Assembly: GCA_024233515.1 (NCBI GenBank)
Contig: JACKPO010000001.1
Location: forward strand, 62,001 to 126,000
Direction: 5' to 3'
DNA: 64,000 bases
DNA from: Chlamydiales bacterium
Lineage (GTDB): Bacteria; Chlamydiota; Chlamydiia; Chlamydiales; Simkaniaceae
The translations under genes and the position numbers were made by a program. Positions 1 through 9,251 of the stretch are shown here, piece by piece. The notes beneath the pieces are model-generated. The model did no database searches. It was not told the DNA's origin and saw nothing but the letters and a program-made list of their open reading frames with translations. Numbering within the stretch: position 1 is the first letter of the stretch; each line of letters opens with the position of its first letter.

Positions 1-681
1 AAAATGTTTCGGATTGAGACCGGTGTAGAGAACTTTCCCTTTTTTTCGCGCATCAACTTTTTTGAAAAGGGACTCAGTTTTCTTATCTCCTTCGCGCCCA
101 ACAATCGCGAGCTTACCTTGGAGTGGAGCAACAGGGCCAGGAAGCTCAATCCGGTTGCGTTCTTTCAATCCTAAACGGATTAGAGCAGCTTCAGCTACAA
201 CTAACCCATCCACCTCTCCCTGATCTAATTTTTCGAGCCTTTCTTCAATGGTTCCCCTGACTTCGACACACTGCAGATCGGGCTTAAGTCCTCGGACAAC
301 ACGACTGCGACGTTTAGAGGATGATCCAATGACCGCTCCTCTCTTGAGCTTTTCAAACTTTTGCCCTTTACGCATCACGAGACTGTCATGACTTGCAACC
401 CCTTTGGTGAGAGCAAAAATTTTGAGTCCTTTTGGTAGTGGTTCTGGTAGATCTTTTGCAGAATGAATCCCCACATCACATTCCCCCTTTAGAACTTTTT
501 CATCCACCTCACGGGTAAAAAAGTCGGTCTTTTCCATGGGTCCCAGCGGCGATGTTTTATCTCGATCTCCCCTTGTTTCGATCCACTCCGCTTCGTACCC
601 AAACCCTAATTCTCCCATCACTTCTTCGACTTGTTTTTTGGAAAGTGCCGATCCCCTTGCTCCCACCTTTATTTTCTTCAA
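1..681 (-). CDS. hemC: Porphobilinogen deaminase (hydroxymethylbilane synthase), 3' end outside window
   Basis: HemC polymerises four porphobilinogen molecules into hydroxymethylbilane in cytosolic heme synthesis. About 227 N-terminal residues are visible. Family motifs are clear: VGARGSALS near the N-terminus, DVGIHSAKDLPEPLP, and a VRGTIEERLEKLDQGEVDG stretch followed by AEAALIRLGL. The start is a TTG at 681: there is no in-frame ATG before an upstream stop, and an AGGAG lies 8 bases before it. The last visible residues (GKVLYTGLNP) do not look like HemC domain 3 and resemble the start of uroporphyrinogen-III synthase, so the protein may be short or fused. The end cannot be seen. In Chlamydia hemC follows radA; here four genes lie between. 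Confidence 0.9.
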   Translation of the reverse strand, partial: MKKIKVGARGSALSKKQVEEVMGELGFGYEAEWIETRGDRDKTSPLGPMEKTDFFTREVDEKVLKGECDVGIHSAKDLPEPLPKGLKIFALTKGVASHDSLVMRKGQKFEKLKRGAVIGSSSKRRSRVVRGLKPDLQCVEVRGTIEERLEKLDQGEVDGLVVAEAALIRLGLKERNRIELPGPVAPLQGKLAIVGREGDKKTESLFKKVDARKKGKVLYTGLNPKHF

Positions 682-744
682 TGTGTACGCTCCTGGTTAT
701 GCTCTAAATTTTTTAACATAACCCAATACTTTTTCAAAGCACAA

Positions 745-1161
745 TTATAATTTCGCCCGCACCGTCAGTTCCTCAACCTTCTTCTCTAAGGTTTTCAAGC
801 GCCCTTCATACTGATCGATTGTTTTTTGCTGCTGAATAATGACTGCTTCGGCAAGGCGACGAATCAGCTCAGGATCTTTTTCAAGAATGGCTTTTGCCGC
901 CTCTGAAATCTCTGGTAGGAGCGTCTTGATCAGATTGGCATTCAATTCCCGAAGCATCTTGTTTGCAGAAGCATTGATATGTTCCACCGTATTGTTATGC
1001 TCTTTATATAAAGTGATAATATGTTCGCGATGCGCCGCAACACATGTTCCGAGGCTTTTTACTTTATAATCAACATCAACAATTAAGGCTTGCTTCGGAG
1101 GTCTCGGGTTATGCGCTTCGTTACGTGGAATAGTCGTTTCAGGAACAGGTAAGATTGACAT
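745..1161 (-). CDS. Hypothetical protein, helical with C-terminal coiled coil
   Basis: 138 residues, no family recognised. The N-terminal 25 residues are proline-rich and polar. The rest looks all-helical, ending in a short coiled coil (QYEGRLKTLEKKVEELTV). No signal peptide or membrane segment is seen. The ATG at 1161 has a good AAGGAGA ribosome-binding site. It is the last gene of a tight four-gene minus-strand operon, 12 bases after its upstream neighbour, so it probably works with the three larger membrane/coiled-coil proteins. Function unknown. Confidence 0.75.
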   Translation of the reverse strand: MSILPVPETTIPRNEAHNPRPPKQALIVDVDYKVKSLGTCVAAHREHIITLYKEHNNTVEHINASANKMLRELNANLIKTLLPEISEAAKAILEKDPELIRRLAEAVIIQQQKTIDQYEGRLKTLEKKVEELTVRAKL

Positions 1162-1173
1162 GTTTTTCTCCTT

Positions 1174-3756
1174 TTATAGTTTACCTTGGACACTTATGAC
1201 GCGTCGATAAAACAGGGAATGGACAAGCATTCCCATCTTCCAGATTTTTGCTGGATCTTCTTCTCTCTCTTCTGTTGCTTGATACCCCGCGAGTTCTCGC
1301 AGAACTTTTTTTCGCATCAGATGAAGCTCTCCAAGTTGGGGATGAATCTCTAGCTCTCCATTGATCACTTTGACAGGATGGGGAAGGACAGTCAGGGACA
1401 CTTTCTCTAAAAATTTCACCTTCCACTGACCTTGATCCCATACAAAGTTCCACTCCTCTCCTAAAAGTTTTTTCAACGGGAGGGAATCTTGCTCTGAAAG
1501 ATAAGGAAACCAATAATCTGAAAGGGCTCCTTTTTTCTCTTCGATCCGCTTTCTAAACGTATAGATCATAAAGTTAGTCGCGAGGATCTTATTCATTCCT
1601 AATAATGGGGCAATCTTATTCAGCCCCTCTTTTTTCATGGTTTCATACAAACTGGGGATCACAGCAAATCCGGAGAAGAGGTTAAGCTGCGCAATCCCGA
1701 TCTGAAGGCGGATGCAAACATCTTGAATCAGCCTTTCGCCGTAGGGACCTGGAAGATGTTTCTCAAGCTTCTCCTCGGGAACAAGATTCCCCCCAACTTC
1801 ATCGATAAACAGCTCATAGAAATAATGGAAACAGCGGGCTGATTCGGCATAATCAAGGAGTTGACCGATATCATAAGGAGAACGGATTAACGTGTCTAAG
1901 TCGATCCACTTGAGGCGATGTTGAACCCATTCCGGCAAGGAAACCTTGGCTGCCTCTCGATTTTTAAGGATGGTAGCATCGATCTGCCCTGCATGAATGG
2001 TCGTTTCTAAAAGGAGATTGAGTGCGTTCATCTCTTCTCCACCGATGCTCTTTTGGAAACGTTTCCAAAGCTCCCGAAAATGTTCGAAATACAGTTGCTC
2101 TTTTGGGTTTCGGTTTAAGGGAACGATCAATGCCGTGTCGTTCTCACCGGGCCTCATAAGAAGTCCAACCAGCCCCGTAAGCCCCTCTTTGAGATAAAAC
2201 CGCTCTCGTCGATAATACTGCTGACAGGCTTCATAAGAAATAAACCGATTAAAGTGGGGTAAATATCCATCGAATCTCATGAGCTCAGCTCTTGCTTCGC
2301 GACACAGTTTTCCACTTTGATCGAGCATGGTCGATAAAACAGCCCGGCTTAAAATCAGATCATGATGGTAGGTGGCAAATTTGATCATCCCCTCTTGATA
2401 TTGCCTTTCGATTTGCAAGGCTACACCCATGATAGTGCTCCATAATTTGAATTGATTCTCCGCAATCACCACAATTTTCCGATCCACTTCTTTAACTTGA
2501 TTCGAAATGATGAACTGATTCTCATTGAGCGCTTGAAGCCTTTTGTGCATCTGCTTAAAACTATCCACGACAAACTTATTCTGACTTATGGCAGAATCGA
2601 AGATCCCCTTCGCCAGGGAAAGTCCAATTGGCAAGACTTGTCCTGCAAATCCTGAAATCCCCAAAGCTATATGGGACGAAAGAAAATTCGTCAGAGAAAA
2701 CTCTGAAAAAAGCCTCGTTTCGAGTTCTCCAATCATCTCTTGTCCGAGTTTTCCTACTTTTCCCTTATAACTTTTGATTGCATCCTTAAAGACTTTCCAC
2801 CTGAGATGGAAAAAATCTTGGCGGCACTTCTTCAAAAGGGCGCGCCCACTTGATCTTGTCTCTTTAACAAGACGAGATTTGTACTTACTTTTCACCTCTT
2901 TTAAAACTGTGTGAACATCTTTTGCCTTATCTTGCGCTCCTTGTTTAACAATCTCTTGCACCCCTGCTAAAATATCTCCGAAATTGGTCGAGGGAGGAGG
3001 GGCGACAGGAGCAATATCCACCGTTTTCAAAGGGGGAGGTGTCCAAGGAACAAGGCGGGAGATCACCTCAGAGGAGGGATGTTCCAACTCTTCTTTTAAC
3101 TCTTCGAGCTCATCAAGGATCGCTTCAATCCCCCCTTCAGAAACTTCCGCTCGAAAACAGTTGGCGTGGCTGAGAGTGATTAAGAAATCTATGATTTCTT
3201 TCACTTCAATCGCTAAGGTCTCTTTTGGGGGATCCATCGCCTCCCCTTCCTTGCGCAATTGATCAAGACCACCGCTGTTAATCGCGATAGCGAGAAGGGA
3301 AAGCCTAATAGCCATGATCTCTCGCTTGTCCCGAATGGGGACATGCTGCAAACAAAAGTTTGCGTCATACTCCTCTAGTAAAGCTAAGGCCTCGTCGGGT
3401 TCCTTCGTTTCCAAAAACTTTTGATAACGAGAACGATCTGCATCATAAAGAGATCGGAGCAACCTGCATAAGTCATGCTCCACAACTCTCGTCAATCGAT
3501 CAAAGGCATCATCAACAATCTTCCTCATCAAATGGTCAACGATCACTTCTTCAAAACAGAGACGTTCATAAGAATATTGCCTGGAGGGGAGAAATCTCTC
3601 TGATTCTTTCCAGCTTGTGGGAAGAGCTGGCAGTGGATCCCCCATATCGAGTCGCGCATAACGATTGATTTTGGAAACAAATTCCGGTGTCATCTTTTCC
3701 CGACTGAAGCGGTATTCCAAACGAAAGATCGCTAAAGCCTCACTGATTCTAGCCAC
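1174..3756 (-). CDS. Large hypothetical protein with central hydrophobic segment
   Basis: 860 residues, family not recognised. Layout by eye: a helical N-terminal part (1-235), a proline-rich linker (about 237-256), a basic helical stretch (280-340), a glycine-rich hydrophobic segment (about 354-390), then a long mainly helical C-terminal part without obvious catalytic motifs. The start is GTG at 3756 behind AGGGGA, and it overlaps the stop of the preceding gene by 8 bases, which implies translational coupling. It is the largest product of the four-gene operon inserted between hemC and radA. The hydrophobic segment flanked by long helices could insert into a membrane, so a secreted or inclusion-membrane protein is possible; this is inference only. 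Confidence 0.8.
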   Translation of the reverse strand: MARISEALAIFRLEYRFSREKMTPEFVSKINRYARLDMGDPLPALPTSWKESERFLPSRQYSYERLCFEEVIVDHLMRKIVDDAFDRLTRVVEHDLCRLLRSLYDADRSRYQKFLETKEPDEALALLEEYDANFCLQHVPIRDKREIMAIRLSLLAIAINSGGLDQLRKEGEAMDPPKETLAIEVKEIIDFLITLSHANCFRAEVSEGGIEAILDELEELKEELEHPSSEVISRLVPWTPPPLKTVDIAPVAPPPSTNFGDILAGVQEIVKQGAQDKAKDVHTVLKEVKSKYKSRLVKETRSSGRALLKKCRQDFFHLRWKVFKDAIKSYKGKVGKLGQEMIGELETRLFSEFSLTNFLSSHIALGISGFAGQVLPIGLSLAKGIFDSAISQNKFVVDSFKQMHKRLQALNENQFIISNQVKEVDRKIVVIAENQFKLWSTIMGVALQIERQYQEGMIKFATYHHDLILSRAVLSTMLDQSGKLCREARAELMRFDGYLPHFNRFISYEACQQYYRRERFYLKEGLTGLVGLLMRPGENDTALIVPLNRNPKEQLYFEHFRELWKRFQKSIGGEEMNALNLLLETTIHAGQIDATILKNREAAKVSLPEWVQHRLKWIDLDTLIRSPYDIGQLLDYAESARCFHYFYELFIDEVGGNLVPEEKLEKHLPGPYGERLIQDVCIRLQIGIAQLNLFSGFAVIPSLYETMKKEGLNKIAPLLGMNKILATNFMIYTFRKRIEEKKGALSDYWFPYLSEQDSLPLKKLLGEEWNFVWDQGQWKVKFLEKVSLTVLPHPVKVINGELEIHPQLGELHLMRKKVLRELAGYQATEEREEDPAKIWKMGMLVHSLFYRRVISVQGKL

Positions 3757-4486
3757 GTTCTTCCCCTGGTTTTTTCATGGTAATAGACGCGTGTTCTTTG
3801 ATCTTTGCAAAAAGCTCACGCATCAACTGGATGTTTTTCAATTGGGTTTCTTGATGTTTTTGAATGAGCACAAGACGATTCTCTATCCCCTTCTCGATCT
3901 CTTCCATTTTCTTCTGATGTTCTTGAAGAACGACGATCGCCTGACTCCTCCCCTCTTCCATTTGATGGGCGAGTTGCACATACTCCTGACTGATCCCCCG
4001 CTGGAGGGCGATCATCTTTGAAAAGGTTTCAGAAATCCCCTCGAACTCTTTTGCCACCGCGCCGACTTCTACCAGGGCCCCTCTTATCCCTTCAACCTTT
4101 CCCTCTTCTTCCTGCGTAACCTTCTCCCACCGGTTGAGTTGCTCCGCTGTTCGATCGAGCTGCTCCGATAAAAGGTTCACTGTCTTCTTAAGCTCCTCTC
4201 TAAGGAGCACCTTCATCATGGCATGATGACCACTCCACGCCCCAACGAGAAGAACCCACTCCCTAATGACCAAGAAATTTCCCTTCAAAAAGCTCCCAAT
4301 TGTTGCCATCGTCGTAAAGATCGCGCTCACGAGGACAATGAGCGGCAACGGATCAGGTGGGAAAGAGACTAAGGAGGAAAACGCATACCTCCCCGAGTCT
4401 TTGAGATACTCTTTGATGTCATTCGGACTTCCCAAAAAAAGATGGGAGAGCGCTGATGTTCCATAAGAGAAGGCAACTGAAATCAT
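3749..4486 (-). CDS. Inclusion-membrane-like protein: two hydrophobic segments plus coiled coil
   Basis: 245 residues. Two hydrophobic stretches (about 46-66 and 70-86) lie close together, followed by a long coiled coil (about 95-235) rich in E, Q, K and L. A bilobed hydrophobic domain with cytosol-facing helices is typical of chlamydial inclusion-membrane (Inc) proteins, although many bacterial membrane proteins share it. The ATG at 4486 overlaps the preceding stop (ATGA) and its own stop overlaps the next start, so it is translationally coupled on both sides. No specific homologue recognised. Confidence 0.75.
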   Translation of the reverse strand: MISVAFSYGTSALSHLFLGSPNDIKEYLKDSGRYAFSSLVSFPPDPLPLIVLVSAIFTTMATIGSFLKGNFLVIREWVLLVGAWSGHHAMMKVLLREELKKTVNLLSEQLDRTAEQLNRWEKVTQEEEGKVEGIRGALVEVGAVAKEFEGISETFSKMIALQRGISQEYVQLAHQMEEGRSQAIVVLQEHQKKMEEIEKGIENRLVLIQKHQETQLKNIQLMRELFAKIKEHASITMKKPGEERG

Positions 4487-5136
4487 CCGTCTACCCGTGT
4501 AGAAGAAAATTGCTCAATCACTCCTCTTAACAGATTCCCGAACTCCTCTTCTTTCTTGACAGTCTCTTCGTAAACCCGCAAACTCTGACGATCTCCCTCC
4601 GAAAGTCCTTGCTGAAATTCTCGAGCCCGTTGAAGGCGGGTTTCAAGTTCTCCCATCACCTGTCGAACCGTTTCAATCTGATCTAACACCCTCCCATTCA
4701 AAGTCTCTAAGAACCCCTTAAGCTCTTCAATTTCCTGAATGTACTCACCTCTTCTCTCATTAAACTGATGGGACTGCTGCCTTAACTGCACGATCATTTC
4801 TTCTAAACGAGCAATTTCTTCCCGACGGCTATTTTCAAAACTCCTCAGTCGTTCTTCAGGGATTTCCATTTTTCCCACTTTGCTATTTAACTCTTTGACA
4901 TCTTGGGTTAATTCCTTAAGCGGAAGGTACTCTCCACCCTTAAGATAATAAGCTAAAGCACTAAAGACTGCTAAACCAACGTAACCATAGGACGAATGAC
5001 TTTTCGCTCCCTCAATCGCGATGCTCATCAAGCTGGGCTCAGCGGCCTTTGGGGCCAAGCTTTTGACTCCTTGAAACATCATCTGTTGAACCTCGGGCGT
5101 CATCTGAGACGCAACTCGCATAAATTCTCCCATCAT
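4483..5136 (-). CDS. Membrane/coiled-coil protein, first gene of the hemC-radA insert
   Basis: About 217 residues. One hydrophobic segment (about 50-66, YGYVGLAVFSALAYYL) is followed by a coiled coil of roughly 130 residues. The architecture matches the next gene and the gene at 33133. AAGGAGG is followed by TTG ATG ATG; spacing favours the ATG at 5133 or 5136 rather than the TTG at 5139. First gene of the four-gene operon; the promoter should lie in the AT-rich 5140-5224. No family recognised. Confidence 0.75.
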   Translation of the reverse strand: MMGEFMRVASQMTPEVQQMMFQGVKSLAPKAAEPSLMSIAIEGAKSHSSYGYVGLAVFSALAYYLKGGEYLPLKELTQDVKELNSKVGKMEIPEERLRSFENSRREEIARLEEMIVQLRQQSHQFNERRGEYIQEIEELKGFLETLNGRVLDQIETVRQVMGELETRLQRAREFQQGLSEGDRQSLRVYEETVKKEEEFGNLLRGVIEQFSSTRVDG

Positions 5137-5224
5137 CAACCTCCTTGTCGAAAAAATTCATTAGAGATGATGCAATACGAAAAGAATGAATTTCAAGAAT
5201 TTTATTTACGCAAAAAGTTTATGT

Positions 5225-6595
5225 CTAAGTCAGGAGGGTTCTGACCGCTTCTTCGACGTGGGTGACCCCCTGAAGGGCGATTTTTTCGGTTAGCTTTTTG
5301 TTTAAGCCTTTTAGATTTTTGGTGGAAACGATAATCCGTTTGAAACCAAGGTTGATTGCTTCTTTGATGCGAGACTCCACACGGGGAACGGAGCGCACTT
5401 CACCGCCAAGCCCGACTTCACCCATAATAACAGTGTCTGAAGGGATCGGCTTGTTGACATAACAGGAAGCTATTGCAATGATCGTTCCGAGGTCGATCGC
5501 AGGTTCAGAAATTTTCATTCCCCCCGCAATCGAGACAAAGACATCAAGAGCATGAAGCTGGTAGCCCATCCGTTTTTCAAGAACGGCAAGGAGAAGGCTG
5601 AGCCGTTTGGGGTCAAGGCCGGTGGAGCGGCGGCTGGGACTTGCAAAGGAGCTGGGGGCAACGAGCGCTTGCACCTCAATGAGGAGGGCGCGGGTCCCTT
5701 CGATCGTTGGAATAATGACCGAGCCGGGCGATCCTGTCATCCGCTCTTCTAAAAAGGTGAGGGAGGGATTCAAGATTTCTTCGAGTCCCCGTTCATTCAT
5801 TTGGAAGAGGGCAACATCATCGGTAGGACCGAAGCGGTTTTTGACGGAGCGCATGAGACGGTACCCATGTTGTCGATCTCCTTCAAACTCGAGGACGGTA
5901 TCGACGATATGCTCAAGGACACGTGGCCCTGCGATGTCTCCACTTTTTGTGACATGACCTATGATAAAGGTGGTGATTCCATTTCCTTTTGCAAGATGCA
6001 TACACTCCATCGCGATTTCTCTCACTTGTGTGACAGAACCTGGGGCGGATGGGAGATCACTTTTGTAAACAATTTGAATCGAATCGACGATCAGGACATC
6101 GGGGCGAATTTGATCGACTTGAGCGCGGATTTGGGAAAATTGAGTTTCACTAAAGAGGTAAATTTTATCACTTTTGATTCCGAGACGTTTGGCACGCAAA
6201 GAGGTTTGCTCAGCCGATTCTTCTCCGCAAATATAGAGAACAGTGAGTCCCTGATCAGCAAACTGCTTGGACAGTTGAAGGAGCATCGTTGACTTTCCAA
6301 TCCCTGGCTCTCCTCCGAGGAGATTGAGAGACCCTTCGACAACGCCCCCACCCATAAGACGATCGAGCTCTTGGTAGTTAGTTTTGACACGGCTGAAGTT
6401 CGCGGTATCGACCTCTTGAATAAGAACGGGCTTCACATTGCGGAGCGTTTTGGCTTCAAACCGCCCCTCTTTTTTTGGCACTTCGAGCTCTTCTGCAAGA
6501 GTATTCCACGCTTTGCAGATATTGCAACTACCTGTCCACTTGAACTGCTTGTTACCACACTCGGTGCATGACCAAACGGTTTTTGTCTTAACCAC
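5225..6595 (-). CDS. radA: DNA repair protein RadA/Sms
   Basis: 456 residues, full family length. RadA is a RecA-like ATPase that extends recombination intermediates in the cytosol. Visible domains: a four-cysteine zinc finger (C10, C13, C24, C27), Walker A GEPGIGKST at 95-103, the diagnostic KNRFG motif at 252-256, and a C-terminal Lon-like domain. The start is GTG at 6595, overlapping the rnc stop by 8 bases, so the two are coupled as in Chlamydia (rnc-radA). In Chlamydia hemC follows directly, whereas here the four-gene insert intervenes. Confidence 0.97.
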   Translation of the reverse strand: MVKTKTVWSCTECGNKQFKWTGSCNICKAWNTLAEELEVPKKEGRFEAKTLRNVKPVLIQEVDTANFSRVKTNYQELDRLMGGGVVEGSLNLLGGEPGIGKSTMLLQLSKQFADQGLTVLYICGEESAEQTSLRAKRLGIKSDKIYLFSETQFSQIRAQVDQIRPDVLIVDSIQIVYKSDLPSAPGSVTQVREIAMECMHLAKGNGITTFIIGHVTKSGDIAGPRVLEHIVDTVLEFEGDRQHGYRLMRSVKNRFGPTDDVALFQMNERGLEEILNPSLTFLEERMTGSPGSVIIPTIEGTRALLIEVQALVAPSSFASPSRRSTGLDPKRLSLLLAVLEKRMGYQLHALDVFVSIAGGMKISEPAIDLGTIIAIASCYVNKPIPSDTVIMGEVGLGGEVRSVPRVESRIKEAINLGFKRIIVSTKNLKGLNKKLTEKIALQGVTHVEEAVRTLLT

Positions 6596-7307
6596 CTTTT
6601 CCCCCCTCCATCTTTAAGATGGCATCTTCTGCCGCCGCTTGCTCTGCTTCTTTTTTGGAAGAGCCTTTTCCTTCTCCAAGAACATTTCCATCAAGTTCTA
6701 CGCGGATGAAAAAGGTTTTTAGATGGTCGGGCCCTTCTTCTTTTAATACGGTATATTCTGGAGGTTTTTGGAAGTTTTTTTGGCAATAATCTTGGAGTTC
6801 TGCTTTCCAGTTTCGGTGAGGTTTATCAATAATTGAGAGGACCTCATCCTTAAAATGGGTGAAAAAGAAGGTCCGCGCTGCTTCCATGCCTCCGTCCAAA
6901 TAAATCGCTCCCATGAGCGCTTCAAAGAGGTCGGCAAGGATCGTTCCACGCCCTTTCCCCTCGTTCATCGATTCCCCTCTTCCGACCATCAAAAACTTTT
7001 CGAGGTCAATTTTATTAAGATAAAGGGTGCAGGCGGTTGCCTCGACAAGGCGTGAGCGGAGATAGGAAAGTTCCCCTTCAGGGTGATCGGGTAGGTGGGA
7101 GTAGAGGAAATCGCTCACGATCAGCCCCAAGATAGCATCTCCCAAAAACTCAAGGCGTTCGTTATGGTTTTCAACGACTCCCCGGTTCTCGTTGGTAAAG
7201 CTCCGGTGGATAAAGGCAAGAGCCGCTAAAGATTTTTCTTTAAAGGTGTACCCAATCTGGGCTTCGATGAGGGGAATCCCCTTCACTAGATGATCGTAGG
7301 TATTCAT
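6588..7307 (-). CDS. rnc: Ribonuclease III
   Basis: 239 residues. RNase III cuts double-stranded RNA, including rRNA precursors, as a dimer. The signature NERLEFLGDA spans 49-58 with catalytic E53 and D57. The second metal-binding part is DLFEALMGAIYLDGG with D126 and E129. A double-stranded RNA-binding domain fills about 165-236, ending GKGSSKKEAEQAAAEDAI. All catalytic residues are intact. The ATG at 7307 is divergent from the CT296-like gene; the 5' ends are separated by about 60 bases if that gene starts at 7367. Confidence 0.97.
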   Translation of the reverse strand: MNTYDHLVKGIPLIEAQIGYTFKEKSLAALAFIHRSFTNENRGVVENHNERLEFLGDAILGLIVSDFLYSHLPDHPEGELSYLRSRLVEATACTLYLNKIDLEKFLMVGRGESMNEGKGRGTILADLFEALMGAIYLDGGMEAARTFFFTHFKDEVLSIIDKPHRNWKAELQDYCQKNFQKPPEYTVLKEEGPDHLKTFFIRVELDGNVLGEGKGSSKKEAEQAAAEDAILKMEGGKGG

Positions 7308-7366
7308 TGAACTTTAGGGTAAAAATCGTTATGATCATCCTAACATCTTTCAATAATAAGGTAAAT

Positions 7367-7936
7367 ATGTACGGTCTGACAAAAGATCACCTCGCCTATT
7401 TTCACAAGCACAAGCACCTCGAACTTGAGGAACTTCTCAGCAGTGATGAAGTCGATACGATTAACAGTGAGCTCGAGGGAAAATCTTTCGATCTTTGGCG
7501 GACGAACCCTTCCCTAAAAAAGATCATCCTGAAACCAGAGCTTGCAGGCCTTGCTGCAGAACTTTCGAAAGTGCAACCGATCCGGATTGCCTACGACCGT
7601 CTGATTGAAGGCCCGGTGGGAAAAGAGCCCCTGAGTCTTATTGAGATCAGCGCAGTCCGAAAAGTAATTTCGGGTGTGGCAATTCAACTTAGTTCTTACG
7701 CAGGCGAAGAACCCCACGTTCCCAAACAAAAAGGGAGCGGGATCTTTTTTACTCCCTATCATCCCTTAAACTTCCCTGAAGGGTGCAAGCTGCTTCTCAT
7801 TGTCTACACCGAATCGAAAGCTCTTTATGTTTATGAGCCACGAGACCCTAACTGCCACGCCCTTAAAAAGCTCGGCTACGCCTTCAACGACCGCCTCCGT
7901 TCAGAGACCCATCCGATCCTTTATAAGCGCGGATAG
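7367..7936 (+). CDS. CT296/DcrA-like chlamydial protein
   Basis: 189 residues from the preferred ATG at 7367 (AAGG five bases upstream; an extended reading would use TTG at 7307). In C. trachomatis the gene next to rnc is CT296, described as a divalent-cation-dependent regulator with a fold like iron/2-oxoglutarate dioxygenases. Position, size, and an N-terminus rich in H and E (LAYFHKHKHLELEELLSS) support orthology, but it is an inference from memory and synteny. Its 3' end overlaps the convergent ATPase gene by 36 bases. No membrane segment. Confidence 0.65.
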   Translation: MYGLTKDHLAYFHKHKHLELEELLSSDEVDTINSELEGKSFDLWRTNPSLKKIILKPELAGLAAELSKVQPIRIAYDRLIEGPVGKEPLSLIEISAVRKVISGVAIQLSSYAGEEPHVPKQKGSGIFFTPYHPLNFPEGCKLLLIVYTESKALYVYEPRDPNCHALKKLGYAFNDRLRSETHPILYKRG

Positions 7937-9067
7937 ATATTCGGTTAGTCCTGATACAAAGATCTCTTCCGAAAGAGCGTAAGCTTTGTCTCCAGGATAA
8001 ATCACTTGAAGTTTCTTGATTGGAAGGTCTTTGAGAGCGATTTGCATCGATTTCGTTTTTTTGGGGGCATCCATATACTTGAATTCAATCCCGATGAGTT
8101 CACTTCCTTTCTGAATAAGTAGGTCAACTTCGGCATCGCTGTAGGTTGACCAGAAAAAACACTCATCATGGCTTGCTTGGTGAGCCTTTATCACCTCTTC
8201 CATTGCAAAACCTTCCCAAGAAGCTCCAATTTTTGGATGAACGAGTAACGCCTCATGATCTGGAATATTCAACAATGAGTGGAGAATCCCGCTATCACGA
8301 AAATAAATCTTGGGTGATTTTACTTGTCGCTTTCCAATGTTCGCATGCCAAGGATGAAGTTGTCGCACCATAAATGTTCCTGTTAAAAGATCCAAATACT
8401 TCCGCATTGTCGTATCTGAGGCTCCAAAAGAACGACCAAGCTCAGAGGAATTAAAAATATTGCCATGATAATGGGCTAACATAATCCAAAATCTTCTTAG
8501 GGCGACAGGAGGAATTCTAAAACCTAAGTTCGGAATATCTTGCTCCAAGAACGTTCGAATATAGGCACTTCTCCAATCAAAACTCTCTTCCTCATCTGAG
8601 GCTAAATAGGATCGTGGAAATCCTCCCCTGAGCCATAATTTATTTAGATTTTCAACCTCCTGAAAAGAGAATGGAGGGAGCTCCAAATAAATAATTCTTC
8701 CAGCTAAACTTTCTGATGATTGCTTGATTAGCTCTCTTGATGCACTCCCAAGAATAAGATATTGTTGATCGAGTGTTTCATCATCAGCAAGAACACGAAG
8801 AATAGGGAAGAGATCAGGAAACCTCTGAATCTCATCAATCACAATCAGGCCTCTAAGGGGTTTTAAAGCAAGCAAAGGATTTTCAAGGCGTTGTAAATCT
8901 ATGGGAGACTCAAGGTCAAAGTAATTAGATGGAGAAAATTGAGGGTAGGTTTTACAGAACATTTTTGCCAATGTTGTTTTCCCACATTGGCGTGGCCCTA
9001 AAATCCCTACAATCGGATGACTCTTAAGGAACCGCTTAATACGGCTTAAAAAAAAGGTCCTTTCCAT
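7901..9067 (-). CDS. AAA ATPase with C-terminal DUF4143 nuclease-like domain
   Basis: 388 residues. Walker A GPRQCGKTTLAK lies near 24-35, Walker B LIVIDEIQRF near 95, and sensor-like ILGSASRE follows. The C-terminal half has the DUF4143 pattern: KSPKIYFRDSGILHSLL, GASWEGFAMEEVI, and a restriction-like core with AEVDLLIQ and GIEFKY. The family is common in bacterial accessory DNA; its biological role is poorly defined. The ATG at 9067 lacks a clear ribosome-binding site and follows an AT-rich 180-base gap. The gene at 53401 is a second, divergent member. The 3' end overlaps the CT296-like gene. Confidence 0.9.
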   Translation of the reverse strand: MERTFFLSRIKRFLKSHPIVGILGPRQCGKTTLAKMFCKTYPQFSPSNYFDLESPIDLQRLENPLLALKPLRGLIVIDEIQRFPDLFPILRVLADDETLDQQYLILGSASRELIKQSSESLAGRIIYLELPPFSFQEVENLNKLWLRGGFPRSYLASDEEESFDWRSAYIRTFLEQDIPNLGFRIPPVALRRFWIMLAHYHGNIFNSSELGRSFGASDTTMRKYLDLLTGTFMVRQLHPWHANIGKRQVKSPKIYFRDSGILHSLLNIPDHEALLVHPKIGASWEGFAMEEVIKAHQASHDECFFWSTYSDAEVDLLIQKGSELIGIEFKYMDAPKKTKSMQIALKDLPIKKLQVIYPGDKAYALSEEIFVSGLTEYLSALIKDRMGL

Positions 9068-9251
9068 CTATATTCCTTGAATATTCCAACTCTACCTAAG
9101 GATATTCAAGTAAAATATTTTTGTCAATAATTGTTAAATTGTTTATAATTAGAGTTTTAAATATCTTCTAACGATCAAAACACTCGACTTCTGTATGATA
9201 TTCCCAATTTTCATTGAATTTTTATTAGATTGAATTTATTTTCAACTCACT

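Noticed and set aside
5552..6292. Long plus-strand frames opposite radA
   Set aside because: They lie wholly antisense to radA, which has intact family motifs throughout; typical shadow frames.
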